64,000 nucleotides of DNA, from the NCBI GenBank assembly GCA_025201765.1, contig MU623397.1, positions 124,001 through 188,000 on the forward strand, written 5' to 3'. Below the pieces are notes generated by a model. It saw nothing but the letters and a program-made list of their open reading frames with translations. It had not been told where the DNA came from and ran no database searches. This DNA is from Daldinia sp. FL1419 (lineage: Eukaryota; Ascomycota; Sordariomycetes; Xylariales; Hypoxylaceae). The translations under genes and the position numbers were made by a program. Below, piece after piece: positions 1 to 12,809 of this stretch; position 1 is the stretch's first letter; every line of letters begins with the position of its first letter.

Positions 1-927
1 GTAGGTATGAATTGTACTAGGATGTTAATCAGTAGGAGGTATGGAAGGAGGAGGATACCTATTTGTCCGCTCTACTATCACGGGGAGAGATAGGATACGA
101 TATATCATGAACTAGCTGATAATAACTCGTTTTCGGGACGCCTCCGGATTTTTAAGAGTTGTACTGCTACCTGTAATTCGTCTCGTAATTATACCGACAG
201 CTTATACCTTGTTATTATTATTGATAAGACTCTTAAGCAAACCCTTTCTGTATGATTTCGTAGTCTTCTGGGCAGCTTGGGGATCTTGGGGAATAAGGAA
301 TTTATTCCCATAATTCTTATCCTACTTTTTAATCTTCAGGGTTGTTTATTTCAGACCATCTTCATTGCAAGGAAGCACAATTAATACAATAGACTACCAA
401 AGCAATATCTAGGCACGGGGATAGTCGTAAGGAGACCTCAGCTCCTCTACGTGTAGAGAGCTTGGCGTAGAAATATTCAGGGGTACATCACATGGGTAGC
501 TACCCGGCAGCTGAGTGCTTATTGTTGTCTGTGGTAAAATCATAGCGCAAGTTACGCTAAAGAACCGACTCAGGCTCAGATAGTCTAAAAGACTCTTACA
601 TAGAGAGGTCTATTGGATACATGCTGCTATTGTTGGAATATCCTCCAGCGACGCGTGTGCGTTGTTGATATACTAGACGGTAAAGACTTGGGAAAGGCCT
701 CCATTTTTCCAAATCTTTATCAGCTGCATTAGTACATCCCATCCGATGGCTAAAAACTTGAGATACTAATTCCATAGAAGGGATGATGGATGAAAAGACG
801 AATAGATCGAAACGTCCCTCGAAAAGTGAGATTCGTTCTCCCCCGGATCTAATATATGGCACCTTGATATATATACCTGTAGGGAACTTCTATTCCTATT
901 CAGTTGAGTTCTCCGTACTAAAGCAAA
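1..927. other. No gene seen
   Basis: I see no convincing gene. The short open frames lack family motifs and splice structure. The decayed transporter that starts just downstream could have unrecognisable C-terminal debris here, because its minus-strand reading direction points into this stretch, but I could not match any of it. Confidence 0.5.
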
Positions 928-1390
928 TCAAATATGGTAGCATCTCGGGCTCGGTAAAGTCAGAATCGCCGCAGCGCTCTCGCTCCTTACCCCTATATTA
1001 CCTATCACATTCAACTCCGCTGAGGTTAGCGGTAGCTTATCTTCACCGACACGTACCTCAGCTCCCAGGAATATTACTACTAGCACAGTGGAGATTATGG
1101 CATTCCGGCGCATTGCCCGGAAATATTCGCCGATCACTGACGTGGTCTTGGACCTGAGTCGCGGCCCTGATGTATAGCTGCAATATTCCATTTAGGGAAC
1201 CAAAGGTCTCCGCGTCAAGCATATCGACGAGGCCGGGATAACAAACGAAATTACCCCTATATGAGGGATTCATGCTCGCGGATACCCCTAAAACTAAGCC
1301 CTGCCAGGCGAGGGACCATTGGTAAAGGGCTGCGGCTAAATATGGCGTCTTTACCCTTACCCAAGAAGAACTAGGCAGCAGAGTCCGCAC
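928..1390 (-). pseudogene. Decayed MFS sugar/quinate-type transporter fragment
   Basis: Two overlapping minus-strand frames read as consecutive parts of an MFS sugar-transporter N-terminal half. The first frame (from about 1390 down) gives LYQWSLAWQGLVLG, then PGLVDMLDAETFGSLNGILQ and a degenerate SDRR, which fits TM1, the extracellular loop and TM2 up to the D-R-x-G-R-R loop. The frame then shifts, and the overlapping frame continues with RRNAIISTVLVVIFLGAE and LPLTSAELNVIGNIGV, which fits TM3 and the start of TM4. No start codon, C-terminal half or rescuing splice sites were found. The match is from memory of family patterns, and the degree of decay makes it uncertain. Confidence 0.42.
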
Positions 1391-3347
1391 TGATTAGATT
1401 TATCTTGGCCTGGATTGAACAAGTCCCGTCTACTGGTGTTTCGGCGTAAAGGAACATCCGAAGTAGAACATTTGTTAGCACCTTTTTCTTTTTTTCTTTT
1501 TTTTTTTTTGCAATTTCTTTTTTTGCATAATGGGGGTTCTTGGTGTGGCTCGGTCGGTCTCCGTGTCCGACGGGATATCCGGAGATCCCGAATTGCGACT
1601 TGGAATATGTATCGTGTAGATCTATCTGAGAACGTCTGAGCTAGTAGTTATGTCAATCGAAAATCTCATGCTGGGTATTGAATGTCACTAGGTTAGAGAG
1701 GTTCCATATGAGTTGTTGCTCTACGTCGGTGAATACCTAGTAATGGGTTCGAGAAAAGGAGCATTGGATATCGATCCACACCTCGAGGAGGAATACGTCG
1801 CATGGTCTACTGATATTGTATTGACGTGGGTAAGAAGCGTTAATGCTAATCGTAGGGGGCGGGCATGTAAGCTAAGAAAAAGGGGTAACCAACCCCTTTC
1901 TCAGCTGAGGTCTTTGTGAGAGAAGAGCGCGTTTTATTTTTTTATATTTTTTTTTACTAGGCACAAGGGGACCGATGGGCGAGCGATGAGGGATGAACAA
2001 CGCATTGAGGTAGCTATCTCTTATACTTTTACGTCGTAGATTACATATTTTCGGTAATGATCCGAGATAGGTAAATGTTAAATCTGTCCCGACGCTATGG
2101 TCTAGAAATGCGCCTCTTGGCTACGGGCGTAGTTCTAGATAATACTCTCCCGTAGACCAGGCCCCCCAAGGTTATGCATATGTGCACGTGGCGGGTAAGT
2201 ATCACAGCCGCTTGAAGCTTTTGCGTAGACCAAGCCGAGATATTTTGGGAACGCACGCCTAAGATTTACGACTGAAGTAGACTATCATTCGTCGAATCTT
2301 GTATAGTTAGAACAACCGGACCTTTGGATCCCCCCCCCCCAAATCAGATTTACCATCCTTGTGGACCCAACGAGTTCGCACAAGCATAAAATAATTCGGA
2401 TCTGTGGTGTTCCCGGGGACTGAGTCTCGAGATCCGACGGATTGGAGCAGTTTGTGCAACGCGGGCGTGTACAAACGAAGTCTAGAGTCAACTGGTGAGC
2501 TGGATATCACCTCTACAATTCCTTCATAACGATTATCAGCTATCGGCTCTCGGCTCTCGGAAGGGCGGATCAGTTTATCAGATCAGCACAATAAGGAGTC
2601 TGTTCACGTAGTGTACCGTATGTTAGGCACGAATTTGCTGGCATGAGGCATAGGCTCGGGCTCGGGGGGGGGGGACCGTCAGATGGATTCCCAACAATAC
2701 GGATGCGCTACGACCCTGGCCTTATGCATAAGCGTGTTATCACAGCATCATAGTATGTGCATAGTATACCCGGGAAGGGGAGTACCGAGTACGAGGCGCC
2801 GATTGCGAGGTATCAAACCCGATTCGTGGACGATATGCACGTATAAGTTGTCCTTTCTTCCTAGACCTTCGATTCCCTTTAATAAATATCTTGAATGATG
2901 AAACGGTACAAGAAGCATCTAGTATTATTAGATAATAGGCTAGGCCGCGAACTCTGCCAAGAGAGGGGAGTGCAAGCCGTGAGGTAATCTTGAATCATAT
3001 CATAGCGATGCTGCCTACTCTCTCGATACGCGTACATCTAATGTGTGCGATCTTGAGCAAGATCTCGAGATGTGACGAGAATCCCGTACGTTTATTTTGC
3101 CATACGTCTATAACCTTGGCGATTATTTCGAAACGTGATATAATTAGCGATCAAACAGGTTGATGTCCACCATGTAGAGCGGTGCGGATTCGGGGTGCGG
3201 ATATATGAGGACCCCGAAGAGCACCGAGATCTTAGATCTAACGGAGATAAATAAGATGTTTTGAGTATATCAAGTTTTAATGATATTATATATAGTATTA
3301 TGCATTAGACGTATTAGACCACCTACCTCTTCTTTAGATAGATAGAG

Positions 3348-3433
3348 GGTACCTAGGTATACATAGAATATTTTGAGGGCAGTTAACTAACGGTTAGAGA
3401 ATATATGTTCTTGTATACCTACCTAGGTAAGTA
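3348..3433. repeat. Imperfect inverted repeat with CCTAGG cores
   Basis: The left arm GGTACCTAGGTATAC (3348-3362) and right arm GTATACCTACCTAGGTA (3413-3429) are near reverse complements about 50 nt apart. Each arm contains the TACCTAGGTA palindrome that recurs in other intergenic regions here. Confidence 0.6.
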
Positions 3434-4600
3434 AAGAGGTGCTTATTTAATGTAACCAATATGAATGGTGAATAAGCAACTAAATAACGAGTCTAGAATA
3501 TTCTGGTCCTTTATCATTCGTCATATTTTATTTTCGCTATTTTCTACACGAAAAAAAAAAAAAAAAAAAAAAACGCTCCTATAAGATATCGTTATTCGCG
3601 GTTGTCGACTATTGGAGGGGGGCGTCGAGGAGTCTTAGTTTTATGACTACGGGCTGTCGGAGAGTTGGAAGACCCCGAGTATGCATCCGGAATGTGTGCG
3701 ACTCCTTAATTATTCTCGAAGCGTTTTGAGGCCTGCATTCGCTACATTCGGTCGGACTAATAATTGATTCGATAAACTGGATTGGAAAAAAAAAAAAAAA
3801 AAGTCGCCGGGCTTTTTACCCTTTTTAGCGAATGGGATGGAATGTAGCTTTCTTATTGGTTGAATTACTCGATTTAAGATTTTCACAAAAAATAAGGTCA
3901 AGCATATTCTTGGCAAACTCCACACTTAATATTTATGCATAAGTCATAAGTCGACGTTGTCTAAGCGTTTCTTTTTTCTTTTTCGGTTCGGTCTTCTTTT
4001 TTTTCTTCAGATGGCTGACCCGGGCTGATTCGTTTCAAGATGTGCGCCACGGTAGCGTTGTTACCTTTTTTTATTTTTATTTTTTTTTAATGGGCCGTAC
4101 CCGTTTGATAAGATCAAATCGTGAAAGAATCTAAGGATCGATTGAGATTTACCAACCATATCATTATCCTTTTCCAAAAGAATCCATACATAGTAAACGA
4201 AGATATATACCAGATTAGCTACCTGGGATACCTAGGTAATACAAAGCGGAAAAAACTGTCCCGCGGCTGTTATCCGAGACGTAACATGCTGTAGGTATTC
4301 GCATCTGAATGTGGTATAAGCCTTGATGTAACCATCAAGTATAAGCAAAACGCCTCGAGGGCCGATATGATGTAATACGGCAACGACGATAAAGAGTGAT
4401 TGGTGTGTCCTATTTGACACCTAGATTAGGGTAATTGAGTCCGTAGCTGGTTGAAAAGGTTGAAAAGGTGGAAGAGACCTGTTAGGAACCGGGCGTAAGG
4501 CGTGCTGCATCAGACTGCATTGATTGTATAAATATTAGATCCGGATCGAATTCGCCAGACTCCTTATAATAAACGTCTTTCAAGCTTTATCGATGGGGAC

Positions 4601-4639
4601 AAATTGGACAAATTGGACTATGGACTATGGACTATGGAC
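4601..4639. repeat. Short tandem repeats
   Basis: Two copies of a 9-bp unit (AAATTGGAC) run directly into three copies of a 7-bp unit (TATGGAC), all sharing the GGAC end. This looks like a slippage-type microsatellite in gene-free DNA. Confidence 0.8.
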
Positions 4640-5236
4640 GGATGGACAATTCGATAGTGTAGCATTCCGGTGTTGATAATCCCCCGTTGACCGGCAAGTT
4701 ACGGGGTCCGAGATAGAGCCCGTCTGGGGACGGCGGGGCAGCGGCGGAGACATATGTAGAAAGGTAGGTGCTGCATGGGTTGGCTTGACTTGGATATTTA
4801 GGGGGTACTTGCAGGGTACATCGATTATCGCATATTGTTAGGGAATGACGCTACGTTTTGCTACTCAATTTCGGGTCTAGAATTTTCTAAGAAAAGGTAT
4901 CCCGACAAGTATCGAAGCACTATAGAATTTAAGCTCCCATCCTTAATCCCACTAGCGAAGCCTACTTAAGATTGAGTCAGGATGCATAATTTTGCACAAA
5001 TGTACCAATTTTTCATGTACTTACCATTATGAATCATTATTATGTATTTCGCACTCAACAAAGAGTCCGCGTGCTTGGGACGACAATTCAACCCCAGTTG
5101 CTCGCCCCTGGCCCTGTCAGGCTTTGTCTGGCCTGTTATGGGCTCCGCCTACCGTACATAGTTAGCTATAGTGTAAGCTCGGTAAGATTTGGTACCCATG
5201 GAGCCACATGGAAACTTTACCAGACTTAGGTACTAT

Positions 5237-5256
5237 GTAGGTAGGTACCTACCTAC
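5237..5256. repeat. 20-nt perfect palindrome
   Basis: GTAGGTAGGT followed by ACCTACCTAC is a perfect 20-nt inverted repeat about 570 bp upstream of the ABC transporter start. It belongs to the dispersed GGTACC/CCTAGG palindrome family of this window. Confidence 0.8.
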
Positions 5257-5738
5257 CGATGCGGTATTGGATGTATCGGCGGTATGGATTGTATGGGTTG
5301 TATGGGTGGTGGTATTAGCTAGGACAAGACGGATCGAGAAAAAAAAAAAAAGACCCTGAAAAAAATACGAAAACGAGGCGAATAATATTAAAACCTCGCT
5401 CCATCCTGTTTATCGATCTTCTTCCATTCTCTCAGTTTCAGTCCAGCGAGTTGTTGGCTACCTTAGTTGAGGCTCTCTCTTCTTACTCTCCTTATTTCAC
5501 GGACGCCTCTCCGTTATAACCCCCCCAACCTAATAATTTTATAGAGGGGAGTGGACAAGGTCGTTATTTTTTCTCACCTCGTTATTTACTACCTTACCTA
5601 ATCTTATCTTACCTCCGTTATAATTATATCCGCAGTCTAACCCCGTGGTGTATCCCGTGTCATTACCGCAAATCTTATAGCTAGCCCAGTCCTATTACAA
5701 CCAAAATAAGAAAATAGGGAACCGCCTAAATCCATAGA

Positions 5739-5746
5739 TATATAAG
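5739..5746 (+). promoter_or_regulatory. Candidate TATA box of the ABC transporter gene
   Basis: TATATAAG lies about 62 bp upstream of the ATG at 5808, downstream of a CT-rich stretch (about 5400-5520) typical of fungal promoters. Its role is inferred from position and sequence only. Confidence 0.4.
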
Positions 5747-5807
5747 TATCTATCGGGAAAGGGCAACTTTGTGATTGAGTCGGTGGACTTCACCACAATC
5801 TTGAACG

Positions 5808-8800
5808 ATGTCCTTCGTGGGCAACCCCTTTAACAACTACGACCGCACGGCTCAAGCATCAGGGGCGCCCCCAATGTCTAGTACGCACCACCAAGAAATT
5901 GAGGAGGAGAGGGGGACGTCGGCACCGAGACACGATGTCGAGAAGGAGATTACGGCGGATTCGAGCAACGCCACTCAGGTGGAGGATGATTCCGAGCTGG
6001 AGCGACGCGAGTCTATAGTGCATGACCTCGCCCGCAGATACACGACCCAGTCCAACGCTACCGGAGCCACCGGCAACAACCCTTACCTGGATAATTCTGA
6101 GGATTCGCCTACGAATCCTCACTCGCCTAATTTCAATGCGCGCGCCTGGGCCAAGGCTATCGTTCGCATGTCTGACCATGAGGGCACGCAGTTTCGGACC
6201 GCCGGTGTGGCTTTCCAACACCTCAATGTCCACGGTTTTGGAGCCGCGACAGATTACCAGAAGGACGTCGCGAATGTTTGGTTAGAGGGGATGGGTCTTA
6301 TTCGAAAGGCTCTCGGAAAAGGTCAAACCAAGATCGACATCCTTCGCAACTTCGACGGTGTCGTTCACAAGGGAGAGATGTTGGTCGTACTTGGACCCCC
6401 GGGTTCAGGTTGTTCGACATTCTTAAAGACGATCGCCGGTGAGACCAACGGCATTTATGTCGAAGAGGGCTCGTACTTCAACTACCAGGGCTTAACCTCC
6501 GAGGAAATGCATAAACACCACCGTGGAGAAGCCATCTACACAGCAGAAGTCGATGTTCACTTTCCAATGTTAACTGTGGGCGATACTCTGACATTCGCCG
6601 CCTCGGCTCGTGCTCCGCGTCACCTTCCTCCCGGCGTCGACAAGACTACCTACTGCAACCACTTGAGAGATGTCACCATGGCCATGTTCGGTATCTCGCA
6701 TACTGTAAACACTCGCGTCGGTAACGACTATGTTCGTGGTGTTTCTGGAGGTGAGCGTAAGCGTGTCACAATCTCCGAAGCTGCTCTTAGCCGAGCACCG
6801 TTACAATGCTGGGATAACAGTACCCGAGGTTTGGACAGTGCCAACGCCGTGGAATTTTGCAAGACCCTTCGGACGCAAACCGAGCTGTTCGGAACTACCG
6901 CTTGCGTTTCCATCTACCAAGCTCCACAGTCGGCTTATGACTACTTTGACAAGGCTCTCGTCCTGTACGAAGGTCGACAGATCTTTTTCGGCCGCGCTGA
7001 GGAGGCCAAGCAGTACTTTATTGACCTAGGCTTTGAATGCCCTGCTCGACAGACGACCCCTGATTTTTTGACCTCGATGACTAGCCCGGGTGAACGTATC
7101 GTCCGCCCCGGATTCGAGGGTAAGGCTCCGCGAACACCGGATGAGTTCGCCACGGTCTGGAAGAACAGCGCCGCATACCAAGCCTTGCAGGCCGAGATCG
7201 AGCAGTACAAGCAAGAACACCCCCTGAACGGACCGGATGCGGAAGCTTTCCGTGCTTCGAGGCGGGCTCAACAGGCCGCCGGTCAACGAAGCAAGTCTCC
7301 ATATACGATGTCTTTCACGCAACAAATCATGCTGTGCCTATGGCGTGGTTGGCAACGACTCATTGGTGACCCTAGCTTGACGGTTGGATCGCTCGTTGGT
7401 AACTTAATTATGGCCTTGATCGTCGGTAGCGTGTTCTACAATATGCAAGAGACAACCTCGAGTTTCTACCAACGTGGTGCTCTTCTGTTCTTTGCCTGTC
7501 TTATGAATGCCTTTTCTAGCGCTCTCGAAGTACGTCTCTAAAATCGTAATCTTCTGGAATCTCATACTGACTGACTGTCTCTAGATTCTCACCCTGTACG
7601 CCCAACGCCCCATCGTCGAAAAGCATAACCGTTACGCTCTATACCATCCTTCAGCAGAAGCTGTCGCCTCTATGCTTGTCGATATGCCGTACAAGATCGC
7701 CAATTCCATCGTCTTTAATTTGACGCTGTACTTCATCACCAACTTGAGACGTGAGCCGGGCGCATTCTTCTTCTACTTGCTCGTCATGTTCTTCACGGTC
7801 ATGACGATGAGTATGATTTTCCGTTCGATCGCCTCTGCCTCTCGTACCCTATCGCAAGCCATGGTACCGGCAGCTATGCTGATTCTCGATCTTGTCATTT
7901 TCACCGGTTTCGTCATCCCGATCGACTACATGCTAGATTGGTGCCGCTGGCTCAACTACCTCGACCCGTTGGCGTATGCCTTCGAGTCTCTTATGGTGAA
8001 TGAGTTCCATAACCGCGAATTCGATTGTGACCAATACGTGCCGAACGGACTAGTCCCAGGTTACGGCGGCGTTGCCCCGATGAACCACGCTTGCGCTACC
8101 CCTGGTAGCGTGCCTGGACGTCAAACCGTCAATGGTGACGCGTACATCAATTCGGCGTTCCAATACTACAACTCGCACCGCTGGCGTAACTTTGGTATTC
8201 TGATTGGTTTCATGCTCTTCTTCCTGTTTACCTACATGACTGCTGCCGAGCTTGTATCCGAGAAGAAGTCGAAGGGTGAGGTTCTAGTTTTCCGACTTGG
8301 ATACAAGCCCGCCCAGTTCAAGGAGAAGAAGGGCGATGTCGAGGAAGGCGAAGGGCCTCGCGTTGGTCCCACCGCAACAAACGCAAGCCGTGTTGGTCCC
8401 GCTGAGAAGAGTGGTGCTCTCCAGGAACAATCTAGCGTCTTCCATTGGAAGGATGTTTGCTACGATATCAAGATTAAGGGAGAGCCCAGGCGAATTCTGG
8501 ATCACGTCGACGGTTGGGTCAAACCCGGTACTCTAACCGCGCTAATGGGTGTCTCGGGTGCCGGAAAGACAACTCTCCTGGATACCTTGGCTGACCGTAT
8601 TACTATGGGTGTTATTACCGGCGACATGTTAGTTGATGGCCACCCCCGCGATCATTCTTTCCAAAGAAAGACCGGCTACGTCCAACAACAGGATCTTCAT
8701 TTGTCTACGACTACCGTCCGCGAAGCTCTCAATTTCTCTGCTCTTCTTCGTCAGCCTGCCGAGGTCCCACGTGAAGAGAAACTTGCCTATGTCGATGAGG

Positions 8801-10446
8801 TTATCAAGCTATTGGATATGGAAGAATATGCAGACGCCGTCGTTGGTGTTCTGGGTGAAGGTCTCAACGTTGAACAGCGCAAACGTCTCACTATCGGCGT
8901 CGAGCTTGCTGCCAAACCTCCTCTACTTCTATTCGTCGACGAGCCTACTTCTGGTCTTGATTCTCAAACCTCTTGGGCCATTCTGGACCTTCTGGAGAAA
9001 CTCACCAAGAGCGGACAGGCTATCCTCTGTACCATTCACCAGCCTTCTGCCATGTTGTTCCAGCGTTTCGACCGTCTGCTCTTCCTTGCTAAAGGTGGAA
9101 GAACTGTGTACTTTGGCGATATCGGCGAGAACTCTAAGACTCTAACGAATTACTTCGAACGTAACGGCGCGCCAGCTTGCCCCGAGGATGCTAATCCCGC
9201 AGAATGGATGCTTGACGCCATCGGTGCAGCTCCTGGCAGCACGACTGATGTTGACTGGTTCCAGACTTGGCGCAACAGTCCCGAATACAAGGAGGTACAG
9301 GCTGAACTTCAACGACTTGAAGACGGAGCCCAACACGTACCAACGCCTATGGAAGATCCTCAGTCCTACCGTGAACACGCTGCCGGCTTTGGCACTCAGC
9401 TGTGGGAGGTTACATCCCGTGTGTTCCAACAATACTGGCGAACCCCGTCATATATCTATTCTAAGGCGATTCTCTGCATTCTCGTGGCTCTCTTCATCGG
9501 TTTCGTCTTCTTCAGGGCTCCCAACACCATTCAAGGTCTCCAGAACCAGATGTTCGCCATCTTCAACATTTTAACCATCTTCGGTCAGCTCGTGCAGCAA
9601 ACGATGCCTCACTTCGTCATCCAACGGTCTCTCTACGAAGTGCGCGAACGTCCTTCTAAAGTTTACGGATGGAAGGTCTTCATGTTGTCACAGATTATTG
9701 TCGAGCTTCCGTGGAATACGCTCATGGCTGTCTTTATGTATTTCTGCTGGTATTACCCCGTCGGACTTTACAGGAATGCTGCGGATGCTGGGCAAACTAC
9801 CGAACGTGGCGCTTTGATGTTCCTGCTATTATGGGCCTTCCTCCTATTTACCTCGACATTTACCGACATGATCATCGCAGCTTTCGAGACGGCTGAGGGC
9901 GGCGGTAACATTGCCAACTTAATGTTCAGCTTGTGCCTGATCTTCTGCGGTGTCCTCGCCGGTCCCGATACCTTCCCTCGCTTCTGGATCTTCATGTACC
10001 GCGTCAGTCCATTCACGTATCTGGTATCGGCCATGTTATCAACGGCGGTGGCAAACACTAAAGTGCATTGCGCCAACAACGAGTTTGTACACTTTGACCC
10101 CCCTTCGCCTCAAACCTGTGGCGAATACTTGCAGAACTACGTTCTCGCAACTGGAGGTTATATCGAGGAAGGCACTGCAGGTCGTACGTCGAATTGCAGT
10201 TACTGCACCGTCTTGGAAACGAATACCTATTTGGCAAATGCCAAGATCTACTATGGTAAGTTGATATACCCTTTTGAATTATGAGTTGTATCGTGACCGA
10301 CGCTAACGTTTATTGCAGAGGATCGATGGCGCAACTTTGGTATCCTCTGGGCGTACATCATCTTCAACATCTTCGGCGCGCTGTTCCTCTACTGGCTCGC
10401 GCGTGTGCCCAAGGCTAAGAAGGAGAAGAAGACGAAGAAGGAGTAA
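5808..10446 (+). CDS. PDR/CDR-type ABC multidrug transporter (ABC-G, full size)
   Basis: Exons are 5808-7529, 7585-10255 and 10319-10446, giving 1506 aa, the usual length of Pdr5/Cdr1-type efflux pumps of the plasma membrane. The order is NBD-TMD-NBD-TMD. NBD1 (about residues 160-400) has the fungal degenerate Walker A GPPGSGCST (about 196-204, Cys for Lys), an intact VSGGERKRV signature (312-320) and a Walker B of CWDNSTRGLD. NBD2 has an intact Walker A GVSGAGKTT (896-904), a degenerate signature LNVEQRKR (1001-1008) and Walker B LLLFVDEPTSGLD (about 1021-1033). This asymmetric pair is standard for the family and leaves one competent ATP site. Each NBD is followed by a six-helix domain, and the protein ends in a Lys-rich tail. 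Both introns preserve frame and family sequence. Family members export drugs and xenobiotics; the substrate here is unknown. Confidence 0.95.
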
Positions 10447-11878
10447 AGAATAGACGAGGAAATGTTGCAAGTACGGATGAGTGAACAGAGACCACGTTAT
10501 ATGTATTTTCTTTCGGGCAGATCACGACTTATGCCGTTCAGACGGACGTCATCATCTTATTTTTCATCTATCATATTGTAAATATGCATCACACAAGGCG
10601 TTCATTTTCGAGAGGGGAAGACGACGAAACTAGAGTAGAGCTGAGGTTTACTCACAATAGCTATTAATACGGCATGGTCAGCATGATTGGGTAAATCTAT
10701 AGATAGGACGATAGAGAAGAGCGCCGTGCTCGGTTAGACACGCGCATCTTATTTGGTCGATATAATCGCGATATAATCGAGATAGGGCAAAGAGTTGTTG
10801 CGTTTCTTAAAAGTCTTAACTATCCCGAGTAACTACCTAAATAAGGTACTTCATAAAGGTACCTTGCCATCATGGTTAGCTCCCTTTAAACTTCCATTGT
10901 GCCTGCAATAACCTTCTGACATGTACTTGATAGTTTAGGTACGCCTAATGGCTCCTTCTATGCATATAGTTTATTATAGTTAAGGCGATCAAGCCTATAG
11001 AAGAGCAAAGAAGCAGAGAAGCTACTACCGTTAGGTTAAATACATCAACTTACTCCTTACGTCGAAGCTAATGCGACTCAAGCAGCCTAAACAGGTAGGT
11101 ACGTCTACACTACTAAAGCGCTCGTGTAGCAAAAGGGTCATGCAGCAAATCATAACCGCCATCATGTAGCTTAAACGTTCACCTAGTAAAGCTAAGGTAG
11201 ATTGACCGCATTAGTCATCCTATTTTTACGCTTCACTTAGCCGTAACCGATGCACTATGGACGCCACGAGAAACGACAGGTTGACAAGTTTGAAATTTCT
11301 AGATACGCTAATGACTCGCGCCGTCTTAACTTGTATGTACTGAGCGGCCGAACAGCCGAACAGCTTCGCGATGGGACGTCTTAAACGTCGAATTTGCGAG
11401 TCATATTAAGGTACATTAAAAAGATTAATAGTCTTAACAATTTATGGTAGTAGAAGTCAACGCTACACAACACGGATATCTCAGACATTCGTCATCATGT
11501 GCTATAATTAGGTACCTACCTACCGACCCAGACTGTAACAAATTTCGAGTCGTTATCACTATAAAAACTTCATCTCATCAAAGAAAAAAAAAGAAAAAGA
11601 AAAAGAAACTGCAAGTAGGCGTCACGGTAAACGAGAGATGATATATTTCTATCTCCTCTGTGGTATATATCGTCGAGGCTTATGCTAAATGACTACTTAA
11701 TATAGTAGAGTATATGCGCAATGCCACCCTTATTTCGCTTGGTATCTTTCGGAACACCCAAATGCCGCTCCCAAATATGTATTACAAAAAACGATTGTAT
11801 TTGTATCGTTTCGCCGAGCTTCGCTCCGCTCCGCCTCGGAAAGAAAAGAATATATAAGACATGCTTCGCCTGTTCGCT
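10447..11878. other. Intergenic region between convergent genes
   Basis: This is the shared 3' space of the ABC transporter (+) and the four-TM gene (-). It contains a short direct repeat (CGAACAGC twice, about 11349-11363), an A-rich stretch at about 11581-11609 and an AGGTACCTACC element at about 11510-11524. No gene is supported; short plus-strand frames lack any signature. Confidence 0.6.
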
Positions 11879-12809
11879 CTATAATTGCAATCGGCCCACC
11901 GAGTCGTCCTTCTCGTATATATCTTGCATCGTCAATTGCACACCGACAACTTTGGCTTCGAAGAACTGGAATAATTGAAGGAACGCGGTGAGGAATTCGA
12001 AAGAGCTGTTGTCATATCGTTAACCCAAGTCCTCAAGCAAGCCCATAGTCCACATAGAATGGCGCGTTCATCCATATGACTTTGATAGAGAACTATTCAT
12101 AAAAAAAGAAATAAAAAATAACTTACACAAGAGAAGCAATTAAGCCTATCGTCGGCGGCCACAAGCCGACATATCTAGATCCCCACCAAGGATACATTAT
12201 ATGCGCCGAGTATATTAGAAACCCGAGCGTCGGTCCAGCGAGCAGGATATCGACAATGGTGAATTGTAACCTCTTGGTGCGACGCCTTCGCACACCGTCG
12301 TCCTCGTCGGGCCCGCCAAAAGATACGATAGTCTTCCCGTTGATGGCGAGAGTAACAGGGGGTAGCCCAACAGTGCGCCGCGGCGACGGCCAGTATGCGT
12401 ATCCGAGTATACTACATAAGCCGTGTGTCAAATTCCAAAATAGCGCCAGCCAGCATAGCGAAAATAGCACTTTATTCTCCCACGGCCACCACCCGGCGTC
12501 GATAGCCGTGTGCACCCGAATCACGGTCACCAGACCGAGCAATGCCGTAAAGAGTCGCGGGATAGCGATTAATGGAACGTCGAAGCGCGTCGTGTTGCTC
12601 TCGTTAGCTTTGCTACTACTGTAGTTGCTACTGCCGCCGCTGCTGCTACTACTACTACTACCGCTGGAGTTACTGTAGTTGATGTGGTGAATTTCGCATT
12701 TCTCGCAAGGGCAGCTATGTATTTGTATCGCTACGTGATCTGAAGATGATGAACTGCGCGTGCTGACCGGTGTCAGTGGACTTCGGCTTCGAGGTGTTGT
12801 TGCCGACAT
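11879..12809 (-). CDS. Four-TM protein with Ser-rich, Cys/His-bearing N-terminus (unknown function)
   Basis: Two exons: 12127-12809, then 11879-12005 after a 121-nt intron (GTAAGT ... AACAG, with a TTAAC branch-like site), giving 269 aa. The first exon read alone stops just inside the donor, and splicing restores a fourth hydrophobic segment. Residues 1-70 are Ser/Thr-rich and probably cytosolic, with a compact Cys/His patch SCPCEKCEIHH at 32-42 (C33, C35, C38, H41, H42). Four hydrophobic stretches follow (about 76-103, 112-140, 186-212, 217-245), and the tail is polar and acidic. The layout is like small fungal tetraspan (MARVEL-like) membrane proteins, but I recognise no defining motif, so I assign no function. 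Confidence 0.75.

Larger units (their letters stand above)
1391..5738. other. Gene-free low-complexity region
   Basis: No supportable gene in over 4 kb. It holds long homopolymer tracts (T-rich at 1482-1509, C11 at 2330-2340, G11 at 2664-2674, A23 at 3551-3573, A17 at 3786-3802), a short tandem repeat at 4601-4639 and several AGGTACCT/CCTAGG palindromes. Short open frames here have no family signature. The last few hundred bases are probably the promoter and CT-rich leader of the ABC transporter. Confidence 0.6.

Noticed and set aside
783..1157. Plus-strand 124-codon open frame
   Set aside because: It lies opposite the decayed transporter and has no motif; it is a shadow of the minus-strand reading.
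1..5738. RIP-mutated transposon at the left end
   Set aside because: The region is not strongly AT-rich and shows no transposase or terminal repeats; only the MFS remnant was recognisable.
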